Assembly: GCF_019175385.1 (NCBI RefSeq)
Contig: NC_083344.1
Span: 64,914,782 to 64,978,781 of the forward strand
Reading direction: 5' to 3'
Length of the DNA: 64,000 nt
Source of the DNA: Lycium barbarum
Taxonomy: Eukaryota > Streptophyta > Magnoliopsida > Solanales > Solanaceae
In this document: piece after piece, positions 1 through 11,706 of the stretch
How positions within the stretch are numbered: position 1 is the first letter of the stretch
How the letters are laid out: every line of letters starts with the position of its first letter
The notes under the pieces: generated by a model
The model's database searches: none
Told to the model about the DNA's origin: nothing
Seen by the model: the letters and a program-made list of their open reading frames with translations, nothing else
Position numbers and translations under genes: made by a program

Positions 1-39
1 TGTGCAACCACCTATGACTGAAGCTAAGCTGGTAGCCGC

Positions 40-1109
40 ATTTATATAATAACAGGAAGCTGATTACTTTGGCAAAATGATAACTGTGAAAGGGAGTTCA
101 TTTGCGGATTTAGTCGTCGTTAGGGAAGATATCGAAGATGGTCTCAAGACCGGCAGGATTGTTAGTGTACTAAACAGGAGTAGGTGCGTCCGGTATCGCT
201 GGCGGAAAAAAGAAAAGAGAAGCTATAGCCTATGTTTCTTGAACCACCAGCCCGAAAAGCCGTCGAAAAGAGATGACCCACAAAAATCCATATAACTACC
301 CATCACCCCCACCAACCAACTATATCGCACAATCTGGCTACCAAGCTCCACAACCAAATTATCAAATACCAGCACCAAGACACCGAGCTCCAGGACCAAA
401 TTATCGAATGCTATGACCCAATAACCAAGCTCCACAAAATCAGACTTTCCAAAACCAGCCTCCACCAGCAAACTATGAGGCACCCCAAAAGAAACCTATG
501 GGCGTATTCACTCCTTTTCTAGAATCAAGGACAAATTTATTTGCCAAGCTAAGAGATACCGTGCGAATAAGCAGTGTTCCACAAAAACCTGCTAATCCTA
601 CGGAGCGATGGTACAGGCCGAATTTCACTTGCGCCTACCATTCTAACCAAGTTAACCATGCCACTGAATATTGCATAAACCTAAGGTACAAACTATAGGA
701 TATGATTGACAATCATGAGCTTATCTCGGAACTAACACCTCTGAATATGAACACAAATCCGCTCCCAAAGCATGGAGGAAACCAAATTGACATGATAGAA
801 AGAGGTGATGAATGGGAAGAGAGCCCGACGATAATTCATCTAGATATTGTAGGGTTAGAGAGCACTGTCGCCTCATTGTCTTTAATGGAGCGAAAAGAAG
901 TGTTAATCCCTTTGACAAAGGAGTCTGAGACATCTATTGTAGCCAAAAGAGAGCCTTTCGTGTTCAAATACCCCTCAACGGTCGCTCGAATTCACAATGA
1001 ACTATTCATACTCAAAACATCAGGACTGGTTGAGAATGCACCCTTTGTGATCAAAATGCCGCACCAGATGATGATCAATAACGAAAAAGAGATAGCTGCT
1101 ATGGTTTAG
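40..1109 (+). pseudogene. Tat/Ogre gag C-terminal remnants
   Basis: Three open pieces (77-295, 498-698, 702-1109) keep gag-like stretches. The first has KGSSFADLV, usual near the end of the Tat capsid region. The second has CAYHSNQVNHATEYC, a CxxH..H..C knuckle-like motif followed by the LRYKL-stop-DMID spacer that normally reads through to the downstream linker. The pieces are separated by stops and frame changes. Gag would form the particle that packages element RNA. The N-terminal part lies left of the window. The proline- and glutamine-rich stretch at about 300-480 fits the usual linker. The assignment rests on motif order and element context. Confidence 0.7.
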
Positions 1110-1228
1110 GGTATGACTAGGTCAGAAAGGTGTTATTCCCCAGAAGACCTGTGCTCGAAGCGCCACATCGCGAAAACCCTCAAAAAAGACCAATCACTGA
1201 AGGTGAAGCTGAAAACTTCTAGAGGCAA

Positions 1229-2382
1229 ATGCCTGTAAAAGATTATTCGATTATTGAGCACCTGCATAGGACTCCTACCAGGATATCGGTAATGTCCTTG
1301 CTACTCAGTTCATCTCAACATCGCTTAGCTTTAATGGAAGCCTTGGATGAAGTGAAAGTACCCATTGGCACTACAAGTGAAACATTGGCTGAAATTGTGG
1401 GGTATGTTGTGTGAGCACATAGGCTATCATTTTCTGATAATGAATTACCATAGGAAGGGAAGTCCCACAATAAAGCCCGACACATAATAGTCAAATGTCG
1501 TGACAGAATTATCTCTCAAGTACTGATTGACGGAGGAGTTGGGTTGAATGTATACCCTGTGACCACTCTGAAACAAGTCGGGTATGATATTGGCAGGATC
1601 CGTCAGAGTCGAACCAACGTAGAAGCTTATGATGGCGCGACCAGCAACCCAATTGGAGAAATAGATCTACACATACAAATGGGCCTCGCGGGTTCGTACT
1701 GGAGTTCATCATCATGGACATCAAAAGAAGCTATAACATGTTGTTAGGCCGACTATGGTTGCACGCCGCCGGGGTTGTAGCATCTTCGTTACAGCAGTCT
1801 CTCAAATTCATATGGGATGATCAAGAAGTCATGATTCACGGCAAAGGAAGTGTCCACAACTATCCGGATAACTCTGTATAAGTCATAGAGAAATCACCAG
1901 TTGGAGCTGATTTTCACACTGTTGAGCTAGCCATGATAGATTGTAGGGGAGATGATGAAGATATCCCTATGCCACTGGTCTATAAAATGGTTGCTACAAC
2001 TATGATAAGGAGTGGATTTGAACCCGAGAATGATCTGGGAAAGAAATTGTAAGGAATCAGAGAACTAGTGAGTATCAACCATGGGAAGTATTGATTTGAG
2101 GTTGGATACGAGCCATGTGAGGCATAAGAAGAAGAAGCAGAATATAGGCCGAGAGGTCTCATGGAAATGAGAAAGTCGTTCCCTCCTCTATACCGGTCCT
2201 TCACAGCATGCCCATTGGATCACAACAGCGAGGATCCAGAAGAGGGTTTAAGGACGTTATTTTGGGAAGAAGAATGCGCAGCCATCATTGAAGAATTCTT
2301 TGAAGCATCAATGATTCGCCATGCCGAACCAGGAGAGACAACAAGCGGAAGGAATTCTACCCTGTTGTTCACTCTGTGGTAG
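1229..2382 (+). pseudogene. Tat/Ogre protease region remnant
   Basis: The 1229-1414 piece (KDYSIIEHLHRTPTRIS) matches the spacer that precedes protease in Tat elements. At about 1500-1740 an aspartic protease core is visible: SQVLIDGGVGLNVYP, with the catalytic Asp kept in a DGG form. Downstream, GADFHTVELA and GFEPENDLGKKL-stop-GI align by eye with GTDFHVIELV and GFELGNGLGKSLHGI in element G. Stops at about 1880, 2050 and 2096 break the frame. The role would be processing of gag-pol. The last readable piece (2161-2382) is the acidic exon just before the intron-like gap. Confidence 0.75.
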
Positions 2383-2389
2383 AAAGAAT

Positions 2390-2685
2390 GCTCATTTTCA
2401 GAAAAAATGGTGAAAGTCGGCTTTAAGACCCGGTTTATCGTCCTTTCATGTTTTCTATTTACATGTTGTTTAATAACGGAAATGGCTTGATGTTCCATTC
2501 CAAGTCAGGACCACAGTTTGTGTCACTCTTTTTAAATTTCAATGAAAATGCCTCAAAGTTTATAATAAAGACAAAAATCATTTTACTAGACCTATATAAA
2601 TATATATACATATATATACATATAAATGAATATGCAGTTAAAATTGCTTTTACATGATTCATAACCATGTTATTTTGTTTTGCAG
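2390..2685 (+). other. putative Ogre-type intron between protease and RT exons
   Basis: An AT-rich gap with no open frame separates the protease exon from an open acidic exon. It ends in a pyrimidine-rich tract and AG (TTATTTTGTTTTGCAG at 2670-2685), a good plant 3' splice site, followed by TAATAATACAG. Element G has the same layout: a T-rich tract and AG at 55489-55488, followed by TAATATAAACA and then a shared ATGTCATGACA. Ogre elements are known to splice an intron here. The donor site is not clear in this copy, so the left edge is approximate. Confidence 0.6.
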
Positions 2686-4260
2686 TAATAATACAGAGGC
2701 CACAAATAATGTCATGACATGTCACGAAGCAAGTAAAAATGACGACGAACAAAATGAAGATCAAGAAGAAGGGATAATTGAATCGGAAGAGTCGATAGAT
2801 GTTGAAGGAAAATACGAGAACAGACCAACGCCAAACCTAGAGGAAACAGAGGCAGTTAATCTAGGAAATGAAGAGTTGGTTCGGGAAACTAGAATAAGTG
2901 TGTACTTGACAGAAGCTGAGAAAGAAGGGTATCAGAGTTTGCTGAAAGAATATGAAGACGTATTCACTTGGTCATATGTCGATATGCCGGTTTTGAGTAC
3001 GAACATTGTTTCCCATAGGTTACCAATCCTTGAAGGATTTGCCTCGGTAAAATAGAAAATCAGGCAGTCTAAGCCTAATGTAAGCATCCGAATCAAAGAA
3101 CAAGTAGAAAAACAAATTCAGCCAGGGGGTTGTTAAGGTGACACCGTACCCGACATGGTTGGCAAACATAGTCCTGGTACCAAAGAAAGATGGGAAAATA
3201 AGGATTTGTGTGGACTATCGTGATCTTAACCGCGCTAGCCCAAAGCATAATTTCTAACTCCCAAACATTCATATACTTATTGATAACCGCGCCAAGCATA
3301 AGGTGTAATCTTTTGTGGATTGTTATGCAGGTTATCATCAATACAGATGGATGAATAAGATGCTCAAAAGACGACATTCATCACGCCATGGGGAGTCTAT
3401 CATGACCGGGTAATACCTTTTGGACTCAAGAATGCCGGCGCCACTTATATGAGGACGATGACTGCCATCTTTCATGATATGATACATAGAGAGATCGAGG
3501 TATATGTGGACGATGTCATCATCAAATCTCGAGTGGGTGAGGAACACCTCCAACATTTAAGAAGATTCTCTAACAGACTCCGCAAGTATGGTTTGAAGTT
3601 GAATCCTGCAAAATGCGCATTTGGAGTACCTACCAGAAAACTACTAGGATTCATAGTCAGTCGTCGCGGTATTGAGTTAGATCCCACTAAGATTAAAGCA
3701 ATCCAAGAACTACCACCGCCAAGAATAAATACGGAGGTCATGAGTTTCTTAGGAAGGTTGAATTACATTGTACGCTTTATCGCCCAATCCACAGTAATCA
3801 TAGAGCCAATCCACAAACTCCTCAAGAAAGATGCTCTAACTAAATGGAAAGAGAACTGTCAGAACGCCTTCGACACAATCAAGAGATACTTGTCAAATCC
3901 ACCTGTTTTAGTCCCGCCAAGGCCAGGAAATCCTTTACTGCTATACATGTCAGTATCAGAGAATGCTTTTGGATACATGTTGGCACAAAATGATGAAACA
4001 TGCAAGAAAGAGAGAGCCATCTATTACATCAGTAAGAAGTTCACGCTCTGCAAATCCAGATATTCCTTGGTGGAAAAGACGTGTTGTGCTCTAACCTGGG
4101 TATCTCAGAAGTTAAGACATTATATGGCTGCGTACACGACCCTTTTGATCTCAAGGATGGATCCACTAAGGTATATCTTTTGCCAGCCTATGCCCATAGG
4201 GAAGTTGGCCAAATGGCAAGTGTTGTTAAGTGAGTTCGACATTTAATACGTCGCGGAGAA
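2686..4260 (+). pseudogene. Tat/Ogre reverse transcriptase and first RNase H
   Basis: After the acidic linker (2686-2900, ESEESIDVEG) comes the RT entry region (TWSYVDMP, SHRLP). The stretch 3055-3448 is badly broken by stops. RT proper is open in 3449-4246, with catalytic EVYVDDVIIKSR at about residues 16-27, then LKLNPAKCAFGV and LLGFIVSRRGIE, the RT thumb, and the first, normally degenerate RNase H (RAIYYISKKF, SLVEKTCCAL). Product would copy element RNA to DNA. YVDD is intact, but upstream stops and the frame break at 4246 mean no full enzyme. Confidence 0.88.
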
Positions 4261-4383
4261 AGCAGTTAAAGGGCATGCACTGGTAGACTTATTGGCAAGA
4301 AGTCCAGTAGATGACAGTCCCGTACCCTTGTGGACTTACTTCCCTGATGAAGAAATAATGACAATTGACTGCGAAGAAAGTGA

Positions 4384-4870
4384 AGATGAGTCATGATGGA
4401 AAGTATACTTTGATGCATCGGTCAACTTTAAAGGATCAGGAATCAAAGCGTTCAACTTTAAAGGATTAGGAATTGGAGCGGTCAACTTTAAAGGATTAGG
4501 AATCGGAGCCGTCTTGGTTTCAGATTTAGGCTAATACTATCCAGTGGAAGCCAAGTTGAGTTTCAGTTGCACTAACAACATGGCTGAATACGAAGTATGT
4601 ATCTTAGGTCTACGTTTAGCCCTCGACCTGGATGTCAAAGAACTTCAGGTAATCGTTGACTTAAATTTGCTAATTCATCAGGTTCGAGGAGAGTGGGCCA
4701 CCAAAAATGAAAAGATCATACCATATGTTGGACTTGTGCAAATATTGGCAGATCGGTTCTAAGGGGTCAAGTTCAAACACATACCAGGAACCCAAAATGA
4801 GTTTGCTAATGTGTTAGCAATAATAGAATCCATGATTCAGCATCCCGACAGTAGATACATTAATCCTGTC
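4384..4870 (+). pseudogene. acquired (plant-like) RNase H of Tat lineage
   Basis: WKVYFDAS holds the first catalytic Asp, NNMAEYEVCILGL the Glu, and IVDLNLLIHQVRGEW the next Asp position. The order matches the second RNase H that Tat elements gained next to the original one. Stops flank the piece (TGA before WKVYF, TAA in DLG-stop-YYP, TAA at about 4761). The last acidic position reads Asn (NEFANVLA); element G also has Asn there, so this may be a subfamily trait. An in-frame 30-bp triplication follows the first catalytic Asp (see 4421-4510). It would remove RNA from the RNA:DNA hybrid. Confidence 0.8.
4421..4510 (+). repeat. three in-frame 30-bp tandem copies inside RNase H
   Basis: Units 4421-4450, 4451-4480 and 4481-4510 each begin (G/T)TCAACTTTAAAGGAT and each encode ten residues of the form (V/F)NFKG(S/L)GI(K/G)A. 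Element G has a single NYKGSGIGPV at the same place. This is therefore a 60-bp expansion, confined to this copy as far as the window shows, that kept frame. Confidence 0.95.
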
Positions 4871-4960
4871 AAAATTTAGATCAGAGATCAACCAACCCAC
4901 TGTGCTTTCGTTGAGGCGGAGGCTGATGGAAAACCTTGGTACACTGACATCAAAGTATAC

Positions 4961-5990
4961 TTGGAGAAAGAAAAATATCTCGAAGGAATAACCAACAGCC
5001 AGAAGAAGATTATCAGGAAGTTGGCGAATGGTTTCTTCCTCAACAAGAACTTTCTGTACAAAAGAACTCCAGATTTGGGATTGCTTAGGTGTGTAGACGC
5101 TGTCGAAGCTACCAGATTGATTGAAGAAGTGCATGCTGGAACTTGTGGGCCTCATATGAATGGGTTCATGCTAGCGAAGAAAATCTTAAGAACAGGTTAT
5201 TACTGGATGACCATGGAGATTTGATAAAGGTCCCTCCAACAGAACTGAATGCTATGATGTCGCCTTATCCGCCGCTTAGGGCATGGATGTCATAGGGCCA
5301 ACTGAGCCAGCTGCTTCAAACAAACATCATTTCATTTTTCTCACCATAGACAACTTCACCAAGTGGGTGGAAGCAGCGTCTTATTCATCAGTAACCAAGA
5401 AAGTGGTCACAGATTTTGGGCGCAACAACATCATATGTCGATTTGGTATCCCGGAATCAATCATAACAGACAATGGGGCTAATTTGAATAGCCACTTGAT
5501 GAAAGACATGTGTGCGAAGTTCCAAATCACTCACCGGAATTCAACTGCATATCAGCCATAAATGAATGGGGCTGTAGAAGCCACCAAAAAAAATATCAAG
5601 AAAATCCTCCGAAAGATGATTGATAACGACAAAGACTGGCATGAACAATTGCCTTATGCATTACTGGGATACCGCACTACTGCCAGGACTTCAACTGTAG
5701 CCACTTCGTACCTATTGGTGTATGGCACTGAGGCAGTAATACCAACCGAAGTAGAAACCCCCTCACTTCGAATAATATAAGAAGCTGAGTTGGACGATGC
5801 GGAATAGATCCGCAAGAGGTATGAGCAATTGGCTATGATAGATGAAAAGAGAATGATTGTTGTTTGCCATGGTCAACTATACCAACAAAGAATGGCGCGA
5901 GCTTTTAACAAACATGTGAGAACTAGGGTGTTTCAAATAGGGCAACTGGTACTCAAATGAATATTCCCTAATCGAGAAGATCACAAAGGA
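4961..5990 (+). pseudogene. Tat/Ogre integrase
   Basis: The open pieces 4961-5224, 5283-5561 and 5562-5780 cover the N-terminal region (EEVHAGTCGPH), the core and the start of the C-terminal part. The catalytic triad positions survive: DVIGPTEP, IITDNGANLN and NGAVEATKKN. The Cys-Cys half of the HHCC zinc finger is missing: GYYWMTME runs straight into the HGDLI-equivalent bases, a deletion at a short repeat (CATGGAG). A stop (TAA) interrupts AYQP-stop-MNGAVEA at 5559-5561, and another breaks EAELDDAE-stop-IRKRYE. The tail ends at FPNREDHKGKFP near 5990. The product would insert the cDNA copy. Confidence 0.87.
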
Positions 5991-6019
5991 AAGTTCCCTA
6001 AGGATGAATTTTTAAGTCT

Positions 6020-6565
6020 TAGTGGAATGTGATTTCTTGATTATATATTATGGTTGTTGGGAGTTTTTTTGTAATATGGTGGAAGTTGACAAAATTGGGG
6101 AAATGCTGCCCGATTTTCATTAGATCATGAATTATTCTAGTTTGAATTTAAGAGTGTCATTAAAGCCTAACCATGGAGTGAATCCTTCTAAATGTAGATT
6201 TTTCAAGCTTTGACGGTGAACGTTAAGTAGTTAAGAAGACAAAGAGGTATGTAAGGCTAACACTTCTTTCATTAAGGCATGGTTCGTTTGCTATATATCC
6301 TTTCATGAGTTCCATAATGTCTTCCAAATGACTCTATCTCTATGGTTACCAAAGCTCATTATTCTCGACACTTTCACGATACTAGTACCTCCTTTATATG
6401 ATAGTTGATCCCTTAAGGATAGATGTAACGAAAAAAATGATGGCAATGATGTTGATGATACTTATGGAATCTTACGTACACGTGTCTAAGTATGTATGAC
6501 TATTGTGTAACATCGAGCCTATATGGCCGGGTATGATACTTATCGCGCGCGCACCACTGCAGTTG
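6020..6565 (+). repeat. family A' LTR, left part (5' truncated)
   Basis: Matches the family A 3' LTR from about 62320 onward: shared blocks around TGCTGCCCGA / TACTGCCCAA, TCTAGTTTGAATTTAAGAGTG, GTTAAGTAG, and GGTATGTAAGGCTAAC. The LTR start is missing, lost at the junction with the Tat/Ogre integrase. The LTR is interrupted at 6565 by solo LTR B1 and resumes at 9596. The uninterrupted family A copy reads ACCACTACAGTGGGTAC near 62876, which acts as the empty-site control. Confidence 0.85.
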
Positions 6566-9500
6566 TGTTATATCCCGCATTTTTGCACATTCGGAAAAAT
6601 TCGAAATAATTTTGACTTGTAAGAAATAAGGCCGTGTTTTTATTTTATTCAATACATGTGTGATATTCGTGAAATGTTGATGTGGGAATATGGAGAAAGG
6701 CCGAGGGCAAAATTGAAAATTTTGGAAATTAGTTTCGGAAATTACAAAATAGGGCCCATAGCTAATTGGGCTAGAAAAAGAAAAAAAAAGAAACAAAAGG
6801 CCCAACCATTGGGGTGGCCGGCCATGGCCCAAAATAAAGGACCCAAGCCCATGTCATTTAAAAACCATGTGATAAATTAAATAAAAAGGGGTCCTTATCA
6901 TTAGAAGTTTCAAGAAACAAATTGAGAAGGAGAAAACAAAAAGAAGAAGAGCAACCACAAGGCCATTCGGCCATGTCCATGAAAACCTAGCCACTAGAAA
7001 TCTTGTTCCAAAAATTATTTTCTTGTGGTATTCCTACTAATTCAAGGACCCTCTACAACGTGGTGTAGTTGTTTCGGAAGATAGGCCGCTTGTTTCGTCG
7101 ATTTAACATCTTGGTCAAGTGAAGAAGCTAGGAAGAGAAAGGTAAGATTTTATTTCTTTTGTCTTGGAAGAAAAATATATATGTGTTGTAGAATGTGGAA
7201 AGGAATGTAGAGTATGAAAATTGTGTGTTATAGGTATGTGTGTGTATGGCCGAAAATTTTGTTGGTGGAGAGGGATGATTAAAATTTTATTTGTTATGTT
7301 AATTGTGTTGTTGGGGCCTTGTGATGAAAATGGAAGAATAATGGTTCAAGTCGGCATGAAAAATTGTTGTAAATGATTATAGGAAATTATGTGATTTTAA
7401 TATAGTTTTTATGTAATTATGGAAGTGGAGTCCTAAATGTAAATTGTTGTGTTGATTGGTGAATTTGGAAGGATGCTAGTCCATATTAGCATGAAAAAGT
7501 GGTTGTTAAGTTGTTGTAGGAAGTTTTGTGATTTTATGGTAGATTTATGTAATTATGGAAATGAAATTGTTAAGTTGCAAATTGTGATTGTTGTTAATGA
7601 AATTGGAAGATAAAAATGTGTTGTGAATATTTATGTAGAAGGTTGGAGGTTTCGGGTGAATTATGGTTTCGGTGGAATTTTTGTATATTTTGTAAAACAA
7701 TATGAAATGCTTCCGAATTTCATTTGAATGACCTTGAATTAGTAAATGAATATGAAAATGTTGATATTGGTTTGAAAGTGTGAAGTTGGAGTAGAAGTTG
7801 TTGCATTATGTAGAAAGGGAGACTATGTATGTTAAAATGTGTTTATATTGATCGTTGGTGTTGTTGGTATTGCTGTGGGCGTTGTTGTTGATGTTTTGAC
7901 CGAGTTAAAAATCTCGGGGATGTTGAATTTACAGGGGAGATGCTGCCCAAATTTCTGTAGAAAAGTGTTAACTTAAGAGTCAATTCCTAAGGGCTTATAA
8001 TTAATATTTGGTAATTGTGACCAATTGTAGATTTTGGAGGAAACGGGAATTGAGTTTGGACAAACGTAAATGGCCAATAAGGTATGTAAAGCTCTACCTT
8101 TCCTTCTTTTGGCATGTCTTAGACATAATAGGTTTGGGTACGAGCCTCGGGGACAACTCTATTTCTAGAAATCCGAGTTTGAATTTGCCCCTTTTTCATT
8201 CAATAAAATTGAATTAAGTACTTCGTGCCTTGTTGAGACAATTGCCTAAACATCTATAATTTTCCCTAATGGAACCGGATTACACTAAAACCTTCATAAG
8301 TGACTCCATAAAGCTTTATGTACGAAATTTGTGTGCGCCACCTCAGTTGACCCGAGGTGTGGGCCCACTATTTCCAAATCCTCTCCTATTTTGCTATTGA
8401 TTTGTTTTCAAGCAATATGTAAAGGAAATCTTTAGTTATTGTTCCGTTTACTAAAAGATAATTGTTTTAACCATTCCATTGAGTCCTACGATATATTTTG
8501 ACATATACAAACGATCTCAAAAGTTTTGTTTTGACATAGTTCGTCGGAATATCCGAGAGGTACGTACTATGACTCTCGTCTGACTTCTTTTCTAAATGAC
8601 CTATCGTTCGGACTATTCTATCGAGTCTTTGTAAATATTTTATGATGTATATAGTTTCTCACTACTCTACTCGTGGATGCCTCAATGCTTCCTTCACTGA
8701 GCCCGGGCCAGGATATGTTATCAAGCGTATTCCACTGCATTATTCGCCGTGCCTCGATGTGAGGGGGCAGGTATACATATACATGGGTTGTGGAGTATGC
8801 TGTGCCATGTACACATATTCTGATATGATATGATATGATATGATATGATATGATATGATATGATATGATATGATACGATATGATATGGCCATCTGATATG
8901 ATATGATATGTTAAGGAGTTATTCCCTATTCTGGAGTATACTGTGTTGTGGCGCCAGTGACGGGGTGGCGACCACGTTCTGTTCACCGAGTCCCATAATG
9001 CAGCCGGATATAGCATATGTTTTTGCATGCATTATTTATGTTTTGTAAGTAGGCATTCTGATATTCTGGACATTGCACTCATTTTCTGTACTTTCTGTTC
9101 CGGTTATGATTTCGTCTACTGTTCTTCATGCTTTACATATTCAGTACATATTTCGTACTGACCCCCTTTCCTTCGGGGGCTGCGTTTCATGCCACGCAGG
9201 TACAGACGCTCGATTTGCTGATCCGCCCGCTTAGGATTTTATTCTACTGTCTTGGAGTGCTCTCTTGTCTGGAGCCCACATTTTGGTACAGACTTTTCTA
9301 CTGTACATGCATAGGTTATTCAGGGGTATGACGGGGCCCTGTCCCGTCTTATGATTTTGTTGTTATTCGTAGAGGTCTATAGACATACCTGTGGGTTGTG
9401 TATATGTTTTGGGTTGATGTATTCTGCGATAGCCTTATCGGCTTCCACGCGCTATATCTGTTTATCTGCGATAGGTAATAACGCCGTTTGACTTCTATAT

Positions 9501-9595
9501 CTGTATATTTCGTTTATATGCTGGTTTGGGTTATTGGGTACGTATAGGTGTCCAGCTCGGACACTAGTCGGGGCCTACGGGGTTGGGTCGTGACA
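6566..9595 (+). mobile_element. solo LTR B1 (3,030 bp) with perfect TSD AGTTG
   Basis: Starts TGTTATATCCCG and ends GGGTTGGGTCGTGACA. The 5-bp AGTTG stands on both sides (6561-6565 and 9596-9600). No PBS, polypurine tract or coding region lies inside, so it is a solo LTR left by LTR-LTR recombination. It matches B3 (32461-35393) along its length. Internal marks: perfect palindrome TGGCCGGCCA at 6815-6824, upstream of an AT-rich TATA-like stretch near 6872-6889; a TGATA microsatellite at 8820-8907; the shared hairpin module at 9129-9204 (CAGTACATATTTCGTACTG, then CCCCC..GGGGG, then CGCAGGTACA). Short open frames inside are chance. Confidence 0.95.
8820..8907 (+). repeat. TGATA pentamer microsatellite
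   Basis: About thirteen near-perfect TGATA units run from 8820 to 8887; a short gap with GGCCATC follows, then three more to about 8907. It lies in solo LTR B1, upstream of the hairpin module. B3 lacks the run at the matching place, so it expanded after the copies split. Confidence 0.95.
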
Positions 9596-10326
9596 AGTTG
9601 GGTATGCATAAAACTAAGCCTTGGTAGGGCCAGGTAAGTATAATCACCGAGCCTTGTCATGGCCGGGTATGTGAACAACTGAGCCTTCATGGTCGGGTAT
9701 GATCTGGATACGAATACGGAAATGACTACGAATATGAATACGAACATATGTATACACATATATATACTCAGTCCTGAGCAAGCACTGGAAATGGAAGGTC
9801 CCTAGGAAAGATAAGTAAGTAAATACGATGATGGCCAATAGAGGTACAGATGGCTCTATTACCTCCTGATTCTCCCATCTTATGCTACTTCTTACGTTAT
9901 TTCTTATGCTCCTATTATGATGTTGATTATGCTTTACATACTCAGTACATTATTCGTACTAGCGTTCTTTTGTTGGTAGACGCTGCGTCATGCCCGCAGG
10001 TGGACAGGGAGACAGGCTTGATCCATAGATTTCTTATTAGGGGAATGCATAGAGGAGCTCCATTCATCCGGAGCTACAGCTTTTGGGTATTATTCTTTTG
10101 TGTACATATATGTGGGCATGGCAGTGTCTTGTCCCACCTATATGATGTTACCTACTCTTCTTAGAGGCTCTTAGACAGTTGTGTATAGTTAGATGTCTTG
10201 CAGCCTTGTCGGCTCATATTTTGTATATCATTTTGATAGCCTCGTCGGCTTGTTTATATGGATATGGTCATAGTTCTTGATGATGTTATAATGTGTTGTT
10301 GCCCAATGAGATTAGTACTATTGATG
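9596..10326 (+). repeat. family A' LTR, right part (3' truncated)
   Basis: Resumes after B1 with its TSD copy. Contains three imperfect units of about 28 bp with GAGCCTT..GG(C/T)CGGGTATG (9610-9700) and the hairpin module at 9930-10003 (CAGTACATTATTCGTACT, then GCCCGCAGGTGG), matching 63125-63200 in element A. Blocks such as GTTAGATGTCTTG and CAGCCTTGTCGGCT match 63380-63450. The usual LTR end (...GGGTCATGACA) is missing: near 10326 it passes directly into the family C LTR. Confidence 0.85.
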
Positions 10327-11702
10327 TCATGGATATAAGTTTTCTTCTCAAAGGTTATTTATTGAATGACGAGGTGAATTTGTCATACAAAAACCCTAAT
10401 TCCTTACTTTGATTATGGTTGGTGTGCTTGAGGGGACAAGCCCACATTAAACCTTGATTGTATTATCCTATATATATGTATATGAAATAATAATCGTTTT
10501 TCCTCTATAAGAGATAATCAATAATGATGGCTAAGGATTGGTAGTAATGTTTTCATGATGAATCATGACATTGAAATCTTGGTTAAAGAAGTCTAAACGT
10601 TTGCAAGACATTCAATGATTTATCTTTACGATATGGCATAATGAATCTCAATGTTAATTGATGGTGTGACATTCCTTGAGACAAATTGTGAACCGGCTTC
10701 TATGCTATGAACTTTGTTGTTGTGTTTGTCCTAGCTACTCGGGAGGAAGGGTGGCCACTATGGATCCTAGTGTGGTAATTTCCTAGCCATTCGGGAGGAA
10801 CAGTGGCCACTACCGGGTTCGCTACCAGGAGTGCGGTTAATTCCTAGCTATTCGGAAGGAAGGATAGCCACTGAGAATTCCATATTCCGGTGTGGTGAGC
10901 TGTGAAAAGAGAACCTCTACCGTCACCCCTTCGATGTGCTTGATTCTTGGGCCTGTATTGGCATGTGTGATATTCTTATTATCCCATGGATTTGTTGTCG
11001 TTAATTATGTTCAATTGAAAGGCATATTTGAAGTTGTACCTTGATAAGAGGCCTTATAATCGGTTTTGATAATGCTTATTGAGATACACAAACTGAATAA
11101 CTGTTCTTACATTTGATTCACATGATCTTCAAGACTGATTTCTTTATGTATTATGTACTCTATTTTCTTATTATTGATTGTCCCCGAGGCACTCACTGAG
11201 TACGAAGTACTCAGGTATACCATTATTGTTTTTTTATGGTATGTTAGGTAACGGAGAAGAACATATTTTTGATACTCCGGGCGTTTAGGAAGGACTTGCG
11301 GTTGATGCTGATTTGGTGAGCCCACACATTCATTCATGGGACACCCTATTTATTTAATTCTAATTATTTATATTAGTTTTCGGGCTGCGTCCCGATGAAT
11401 TAGACATTTATTCCTTATTCTTAGAAGCTCTTTGGTATACAATCGAATGTGGGTAGAAGAAGAGTTGTTGTTTAACTCTTTCGGGCACACTATCATGTTT
11501 TGGTTGAATTTTTTAAATTATAAAGACTTCTGCTGATTTAATTCATATACGTATGATTTGTTTACCTTTATTTTATAAACTGTTGGAGGTGAATGTTGAA
11601 CCTGGCAGGTTCAAGTGTTATTATTGTGTCGTTTAGGTTCTTCAGATATTATTCATGACGTCGGATGCTGATCACGTCTAGGGTGGGTTTTGGGGCGTGA
11701 CA
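10327..11702 (+). repeat. element C 5' LTR, start deleted
   Basis: Begins TCATGGATATAAG, matching 21133 in the 3' LTR, and ends TTTGGGGCGTGACA at 11702, four bases before the PBS. About 750 bp of the LTR start, including the TATA box and palindrome cluster seen in the 3' copy, are absent, so this LTR should have no promoter of its own. It carries three imperfect units of about 55 bp (10728-10900, each with CTAG.(T/C)ATTCGG.AGGAA..) and an 8-bp-arm hairpin CTGAGTACGAAGTACTCAG at 11196-11214. CTCCG at 11275-11279 is the unoccupied version of the site where D sits in the 3' LTR. Confidence 0.9.
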
Positions 11703-11706
11703 AGCT

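Larger units (their letters stand above)
1..6019 (+). mobile_element. Tat/Ogre-type Ty3/gypsy element, internal region, both ends missing
   Basis: Fragments read in one direction as gag C-terminus, protease, an intron-like gap, reverse transcriptase with RNase H, an acquired second RNase H and integrase. That order, the acquired RNase H and the gap before RT are typical of the plant Tat lineage (Ogre group). The left end lies outside the window. On the right the integrase tail is cut near 6019, where sequence matching the family A LTR begins, so 3' UTR and 3' LTR are missing. Many in-frame stops and small deletions make it a dead copy. Element G (45999-56224, minus strand) is a second, diverged member of the same lineage and was used for comparison. 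The right boundary is good to about 20 bp. Confidence 0.9.
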
